Source: Siderastrea siderea (taxonomy: Eukaryota; Cnidaria; Anthozoa; Scleractinia; Rhizangiidae). Taken from it: DNA of 64,000 nucleotides. Location: assembly GCA_964030785.1 (NCBI GenBank), contig OZ034967.1:67419413-67483412 (forward strand), in the 5' to 3' direction. Both the position numbers and the translations under genes were made by a program. Positions 58,561-64,000 of the stretch are shown here, piece by piece (within the stretch, counting starts at the first letter, position 1; each line of letters begins with the position of its first letter). The notes beneath the pieces are model-generated. The model was not told the DNA's origin and ran no database searches. It saw nothing but the letters and a program-made list of their open reading frames with translations.

Positions 58561-60240
58561 GTCCAAGTAATGAATGGGTAGTAGTCACTCAACACTGGAG
58601 TTAGTTAAAAGTGGAAAACCACTTTACACAACTGTGCAAGGCACACTGTGTCCTTCAGAGAGTGACATTAAATTCAAAGTGAAAAGAGAAAGTAAACTAT
58701 TTGAATTGATTTTTCTATTCTCATTATTTTTGTTCCGCTCTGACAAATTCTGATAAATAATCATCATCTTTGAAGGAGCACAGTCCAAGTAATGAGCAGA
58801 GTTCGTGCTGGTTTGTGGAAATAAAATTCAAGGAGTATTCAAGCACCAAAAACTGAGTTTTCAAGGAGTGTTCATGGCAAGTTTACTTCGTCTTGCATTA
58901 TCTTTGGAAATGTTTTCATTGGTCAATAGCAACTTTAAAAAAGCCCCCCCCCCCCAGGAAATAAATTGCATTTTAAGGAAAATGACCACAAATGCAACAT
59001 CAATATCAAGTCTGTAGTAATTCATAAACAGGGATGCATAACAAGTTCATAGTTCTTACGGGGCCAAAAGGCTTGCATGTGGTGAAGAAAACCAAACACA
59101 TAATCCAATAAAGCAACACTATACCAAACAATAATCTCAACAATAATCTTACCAACAATATAGTCTGAAAGCAATGTTTGTGTTTTTGACTGAAAGTTGA
59201 TGGTAGACACCTACTGACAACAACACTGAGGTACAACAGGCTTTTGGAAAGGATAAAATTGTTATAATTCTGGCCCGAAATCTTTAAAACTCCTGAACAC
59301 ACAGAATGGCAGTTAAACATGATTTTAGTGTCTTGGATCATGAAAATTGTCTGCAATAGGAACTGGTTTTGCAGAATCCATAACGCATGTTTGGTGTCTT
59401 ACTACACAACGTCTACAAGCTAAATCAGAATTGAAAACACGTTCACCTCCGCCAGGCATTTCGACTCATGTTTAGATGAGTTTTCGTCCACTCACCCTAA
59501 CTACGCATACAAGATGTACAAGATGGCTTTCACTCGATCACATAGTTAAGAAACTGATCCCAGAATGCAATGCACACAACATACAATTCCACCCAGCATG
59601 TAACAGCACAGGCTGAGACGCATATTTTCGAAAATTCTGTCTCCGATTTTAAAATCTGCGCTCAATGTTTATATAATCTGCGCTTTTCAAGCGCCCTTGA
59701 AATCTAAAATTAAATTCCAGGACTTTTCAAGGACTTCAAGGAGTAGCATGATCCCTGAATGAGCGGACAGAAGCCACTCAACATTGGAGCTAGTTAAAAG
59801 CGGAAAACCACTTCACACAACTACACAAGGCACACTGTGTCCTTCAACGAGAGGGTGACATTGAATTCAAAATTTAAAAGTGAAAGTAAAAGATGTGTCA
59901 GTTAACCTTTCTATTCTGAATTTTTCTGTGTTGCTTTAACAAATTCTCATAAAAAAATCACCATCTTTGAAGGAGCACAGTCCAAGTAATGAGCGGGTAA
60001 CAGCCACTCAACTTTGGAGCTGGTTAAAAGCGGAAAACCACAACTATGCAAGGCACACAACTATGCAAGGCACTGTATCCTTCAGAGAGAGGGTGACATT
60101 GAATTCAAAATGAAAAGAGAAAGTAAAAGATTTGTCAGTTGATTTTTCTATTTTCATTTTTTCTGTTCTGCTCTGGAAAACTCTGATAAATAATCACCAT
60201 CTTTGAAGGAGCACAGTCCAAGTAATGAGCGGGTAGAAGC
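58561..60240. repeat. Tandem repeat, unit about 230 bp, interrupted
   Basis: GAAGGAGCACAGTCCAAGTAATGA-type phrases end units near 58565 (as GAAGAAGC), 58795, 59993 and 60228. Each is followed by CCACTCAAC, GCGGAAAACCAC and GACATTGAATTCAAA-like sequence. A foreign segment of about 950 bp (58800-59756) splits the second unit from the third. Confidence 0.7.
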
Positions 60241-61467
60241 GACATTGTATTCAACGACTTTTGGCGCCAAAATGGTAGAACTGCATAAATTTTCGTACCG
60301 CCAAATTTTCATAAAATTATTCAAATTGTTATCTTAAAACTGACACGTTTGCGCCATCTGTATTCTTTATTTCGTACTAGGCTACTTTTCTCACATTAGT
60401 AAAGGTCATTAACTGTGTTTGGCGATCGATATTTTGGACCACATTATTCAAATACAACAAAACTGCCGTTCATAAACAATCAAATTGATAACCGACTGCA
60501 AATGGCGTTCGTTTCGAACACCCGAAAAACCATTCATCGAACTGTTTCATTTTACTCACAAGAAAAGCATTTTGAAAATGGGCATTTGGAGATTTTGGCG
60601 TGATAATTATGGGGTTAAGAGTTGAGATACAATTTGAACAAAGCATGTCTTAATGACATTCATGACTGTTGTCTGCTGTCAGAGCTAGACTATAAAGTAT
60701 GTATTCATTCGTTTTGACTTAAAATTACCAAATAAAGTCACTTACCGCGTGTCTTATTGACGGTATTGCAGTAGCAGGACATCAGGCAATGCCAGAAACC
60801 AGAATGTACTAGGAATAAACGACAGGCACACGAAAAGAATCGAAAATCGCTTGAAGCATGTGCTCCTCTCATCATTCCATGCTAGCGTGCGCACAGCACA
60901 TCAAGAGCAGCGAGGCACCGCTAACCGCAATAACTGTCGGGCAGTAGTAGACAATCCGCTCGTGAAAAAAGTTAAAAAAAAATTTATCATCTGCACTGAC
61001 CTTTAATATTTATTTCAATCCCTGCCGAAAAGAGAAATTATACATATGACACTCCCCTAAAATGTGGCGTAATCCAATGTCCGCCACTGCTGGTGCAACT
61101 TGCATTCAGCTTGTCCCACCGGGGTTCACCGGGGCAATTTGCTATATTAATTCGCTGCAACCTTATTATCTTCCAGGCTTATGGTAAACCTTTTGCGCAT
61201 TAGCTGCTCACGAAAACAAATAATCAGAATGCCCCTCGTATTATATTGTATTTAATGGCGGATTTGTTTTCAGATCTTACAGAAAGGTAGTTATTTTGAG
61301 CTATCCACCAGTCTAAACAGCAAACCTATCTTGTCAGCTACCTTGTACAATAACTTCTATTTGATTATAAGCTGATTTTGCAGCCCAGACGTCATATGTG
61401 GAGGTGATCTAGTCGTTTTAGTAAGTTGCCTGATCGATGCCCGACAAGAAAACGTAATTGACATTTG
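60241..61467. other. Non-coding DNA
   Basis: No supported gene or repeat boundary; an A run lies near 60975. Confidence 0.35.
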
Positions 61468-61753
61468 GTGTTACTTTACACCTTGTTCGTGCTTGACTTA
61501 CACGATGCAGTGTTAAATTACATACCAGCGGTGTTAAATCCTGAAAAAACCTTGCAAGGTTTTTGCTACACAGCTTTAGTGTAAAAAAACACCAAGAAGG
61601 TGCTGCATCCTGATTCGATTACACCATTTTGGTGTTATCTAACGCAAAATTGGTGTAATGTTGTAATTACACTCTGTCAGCGTCGTGGTAACGCGAATAT
61701 CGTGTAAATTTATACCACTCTCGGTGTTATTTAACACACTCGATTTTCCTGTG

Positions 61754-62499
61754 CAGCATGTTGGTTCGCTGCTTTTGGTGCATTTCAATCCTCATTATTA
61801 TTCCGACTATTAGATGTTGTTCCCTCACAGATCCGCTTTGTGGTTGATCGGCTGTTGTGCTTTTTGATTGTGGGTATCCAAGCTTCAGGAATTTCGATTC
61901 CACTATCTCTATAATTCTCTATAACTCTCGAAGTTAAAATCAAAACATCGAATTTCCTCAAATAATAGCTAGGGGAGATTATTCTTTTCCTGTGCTTCAA
62001 AAGGGGGCCATTATTTAAGGGATGCCGAAGGGGGGGGGGATTATTCGAGTGCGGCAATTATTCGAAGGTCGGCTATTATTCAAGGAAATATGGTAGCCGG
62101 GGATTGCCAGGAAGGACCCAGTACATGTCACTCATACATGGCAGCAGATGTGCTTGATAAATATCAAAAGTGATCTGTATGGCTTCCCTTTGAGTGTAAA
62201 CCATGAATTGAAAAGCACCAGTAGAATTTAAACATAAAAAAACACTGCCAAAATGTCCAAATTATTTGTAAATAATTATTCCATTTTACATTATTTTGTA
62301 ATCACTGTCATTCCTATTGTCGTCTTTGCTTGAAACTGCGTATACTTACCATTTCATTTTTTAGCAATTCAAGGCTGTTTTCCTCCATACTTTTTTAGTG
62401 CTCCTTTTCATACATTGATAAGTTGGTTTTAGGGTGTGCACATATAGAATTTTCCAGAGGCTATGAATAAAAAAGTATTTTATGTATGAATAAAAAGTA
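61754..62499. other. Non-coding DNA with one MITE end
   Basis: GGCTATTATTCAAGGAAATATGG near 62070-62093, with ATTATTCGA words before it, resembles a MITE end of the kind seen at 32968. Its partner end was not found. A G run lies near 62030. Confidence 0.35.
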
Positions 62500-63166
62500 C
62501 CATTTTTCTCTTGATTAAATGCGGGGCCCCAAATAAATTGTAGATAAGCCTGTCAGACATTTATTTTTTGTAAAATAAACTTAAGATTTAAGGGCAAGAT
62601 ACATGGCTGCCAAGAAAAATGAATAATAACGCTTTCTTAAAAAATGGTGGGCCCAAATAAACTGCTGATTCAAAGAAATGCCTACCCTAATAGCAGAGGT
62701 TTTTTATCTTCCCGCTTCTTTTTCGTAGACTTTTTACGGATGTCTTTACCGTTGTTGTTTTCTTCCACCACAAGAAAAACCTCTGCCACGATACAATTCC
62801 TTTCCCTGTTGAGCATGCTTTGTCGTTACTTCAGAAATGACTAACTTAAGCCACGTATCTTGTCTGTGATTGGCGAACCTTTCCCCATGCTGTGTAGTTT
62901 GACTGACAGGCAGGTCATCATTTGGCCAATCAAAGACAAGACACATGTTTTAGGTTAGTCGTTTCTGTAGTAACCACAGAGCATGCTCAACAAGGAAAGG
63001 AATCGTATCATGGCAGGCGTTTTTCTCGCGGTGGAAGAAAACAACAACGGCAAGGGCAGCCATAAAAGACCACGAAAAAGAAGGGGCAAGATAAAAAAGA
63101 CCTCTGCTAGCAGGGTAAGAAATGCTGGGTAATAAACACCGGGGGCATTTAATTGAGAAATGACGG
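62500..63166. mobile_element. Palindromic TA-flanked MITE related to 27801-32968
   Basis: CCATTTTTCTCTTGATTAAA and the complement of its right end (CCGTCATTTCTCAATTAAAT) are inverted, flanked by TA (62498-62499, 63167-63168). The interior is itself an inverted repeat: AGCAGAGGTTTTTTATC (62691) and TTGAGCATGCT (62811) are mirrored near 63100 and 62985. Confidence 0.75.
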
Positions 63167-63640
63167 TATTGTGTTTCTTTACAACTGATTGTCTTCTTTT
63201 AATTCAGTGCAGCAAGATTAAAACCATCTTAAAAAATTTCAAAATATCAACAACAACAAAGCAATCATATTAAGTTAGGGGAAGATACCAAGCATATTAA
63301 AAGATCTCACATTATGGGATTACATGTTACAGTACAAACATGATAATTCAAAACAAAGGCAAAATCCATATTCAATCAAAGTCAATGTGGTCGGCACTCG
63401 GAATGGTACAAAAAGGCCGTCACTTGCAAACTGTACCAAGCATAAAGATGACACACTATGAAATAAAAGTGGAAACATGATATAAATTCAAAACAAAGAA
63501 AATTTATTAGAATCTTGATCAGTTGCGGGCCCTCCGAAATGAGCCACAAATATTACTTTTGAAGTCCTTAAGAAAATGTCATCAAGAACACTTCAAGTGC
63601 GGGGGAATTCGCTGAAACGTAGGCAAGAATATTTGGATTT
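63167..63640. other. Non-coding DNA
   Basis: No supported gene or repeat boundary. Confidence 0.35.
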
Positions 63641-64000
63641 ATTAAAAACTGGACTAGGTATATTGGATTTCTAGCATTTTGATTGGCTGAACGGAGCTAG
63701 GCTATCAGCTCATATACCTGCTGCGACCAAATATGGTCAATGAACACTCAACAACAAAATGAACAAAGTGAGCCGAATGTTCTTTCCTCGCGAGCAACCC
63801 GGCGAAAAAAATGGACGAGAAAAATCACTTGGCGGCGAATTTAGATTAAGCAGAAATTCTAACAGCGTCACCAACAAGCATCACCAACAGCGTGGTCTAA
63901 CTGTCAGGTCAAAATTGTTTGAAGAAACTGTGCAGAAATAGAAATTTAAGCATCAAGCGTTGTGTTTACAATTCATTTCTTTCATCGATCATCACGTCGG
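63641..64000 (+). repeat. Dispersed repeat family, copy 3 (runs off the window)
   Basis: Matches 46470-46700 at its start (AAAACTGGACTAGGTATATT, TTTTGATTGGCTGAACGGAG) and 8300-8520 further on (TCAATGAACACTCAACAAC, GCGAGCAACCCGGCG, AGAAATAGAAATTTAAGCAT). Confidence 0.65.

Larger units (their letters stand above)
56036..61753. mobile_element. Possible large element with GTGTAAA-word arrays at both ends
   Basis: CACAGAAAAAGTGCGAGTGT on the left resembles the complement of the right end (CACAGGAAAATCGAGTGTGT). Both subterminal zones (56036-56530, 61468-61753) are dense in TTTACACC, GTGTAAA and GGTGTTA words. A 50-bp segment is directly repeated near 56265 and 56360. No target duplication could be fixed and no transposase gene is visible, so this could also be two separate elements. 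Confidence 0.5.

Noticed and set aside
62644..62946. Frames on both strands
   Set aside because: Inside the palindromic MITE 62500-63166; each is the mirror of DNA in the other arm.
1..64000. tRNA, rRNA or other structured RNA genes
   Set aside because: No cloverleaf with A and B boxes or rRNA-like segment was recognised by eye; a covariance-model scan would be needed to exclude small ones.

Overview
The window looks like nuclear DNA of an animal, most likely an anthozoan cnidarian such as a reef coral. It is AT-rich, its genes are split by GT-AG introns, and its introns and flanks are packed with palindromic MITEs and fold-back elements. One receptor gene has the short, divergent class-A GPCR structure common in cnidarians. 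No bacterial, phage or CRISPR signature was seen. The species assignment is inference.

Region 1 (1-5.6 kb, + strand): the 3' part of a multi-exon gene. Its joined exons encode a coiled-coil region, a transposase-like (DDE / RNase H fold type) core with an HTH-like segment and a Cys-rich knuckle, and two complete PHD fingers at the C-terminus. The second PHD closely follows the ING-type pattern that reads histone H3K4me3. All splice phases close in frame, giving at least 1416 codons. The gene is 5'-incomplete here.

Region 2 (5.6-15.2 kb): mobile and repetitive DNA. It holds a TTAA-flanked palindromic MITE, a fold-back full of ATCGAT words, a TTA-flanked Harbinger-like MITE, tandem and simple repeats, and a LINE C-terminal fragment.

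Region 3 (15.2-52.7 kb, - strand): a rhodopsin-like GPCR spread over about 26-32 kb. Exons carry TM6-7 (15.2 kb), TM4-5 (17.5 kb), TM2-3 (25.2 kb) and TM1. The TM1 exon is present twice (41.3 and 47.0 kb) because a block of about 4 kb is duplicated (41.18-45.24 and 46.87-52.68 kb). Both TM1 exons are open and splice in the same phase to the TM2 exon, so the gene may use alternative first-TM exons. Its introns hold three large TTAA-flanked fold-back elements (17.9-24.0, 26.9-34.1 and 34.2-40.1 kb), each with smaller transposons nested inside, including a decayed transposon gene with a CXC-like tail. The duplication supplies empty-site controls for a 1365-bp Mutator-like insertion (9-bp target duplication) and a 205-bp palindrome, both present in only one copy.

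Region 4 (52.7-64 kb): repeats only. It includes arrays of short words (TCTGTAAA-like, GTGTAAA-like), a degenerate CAGTCAGTTGTG-like minisatellite, a tandem repeat of about 230 bp, several palindromic MITEs, and a third copy of a dispersed repeat also found at 8.3 and 46.5 kb. No convincing gene was found there.

Exon boundaries come from splice consensus and phase agreement, not transcripts. Transposon superfamily names rest on target-site duplications and inverted repeats only.
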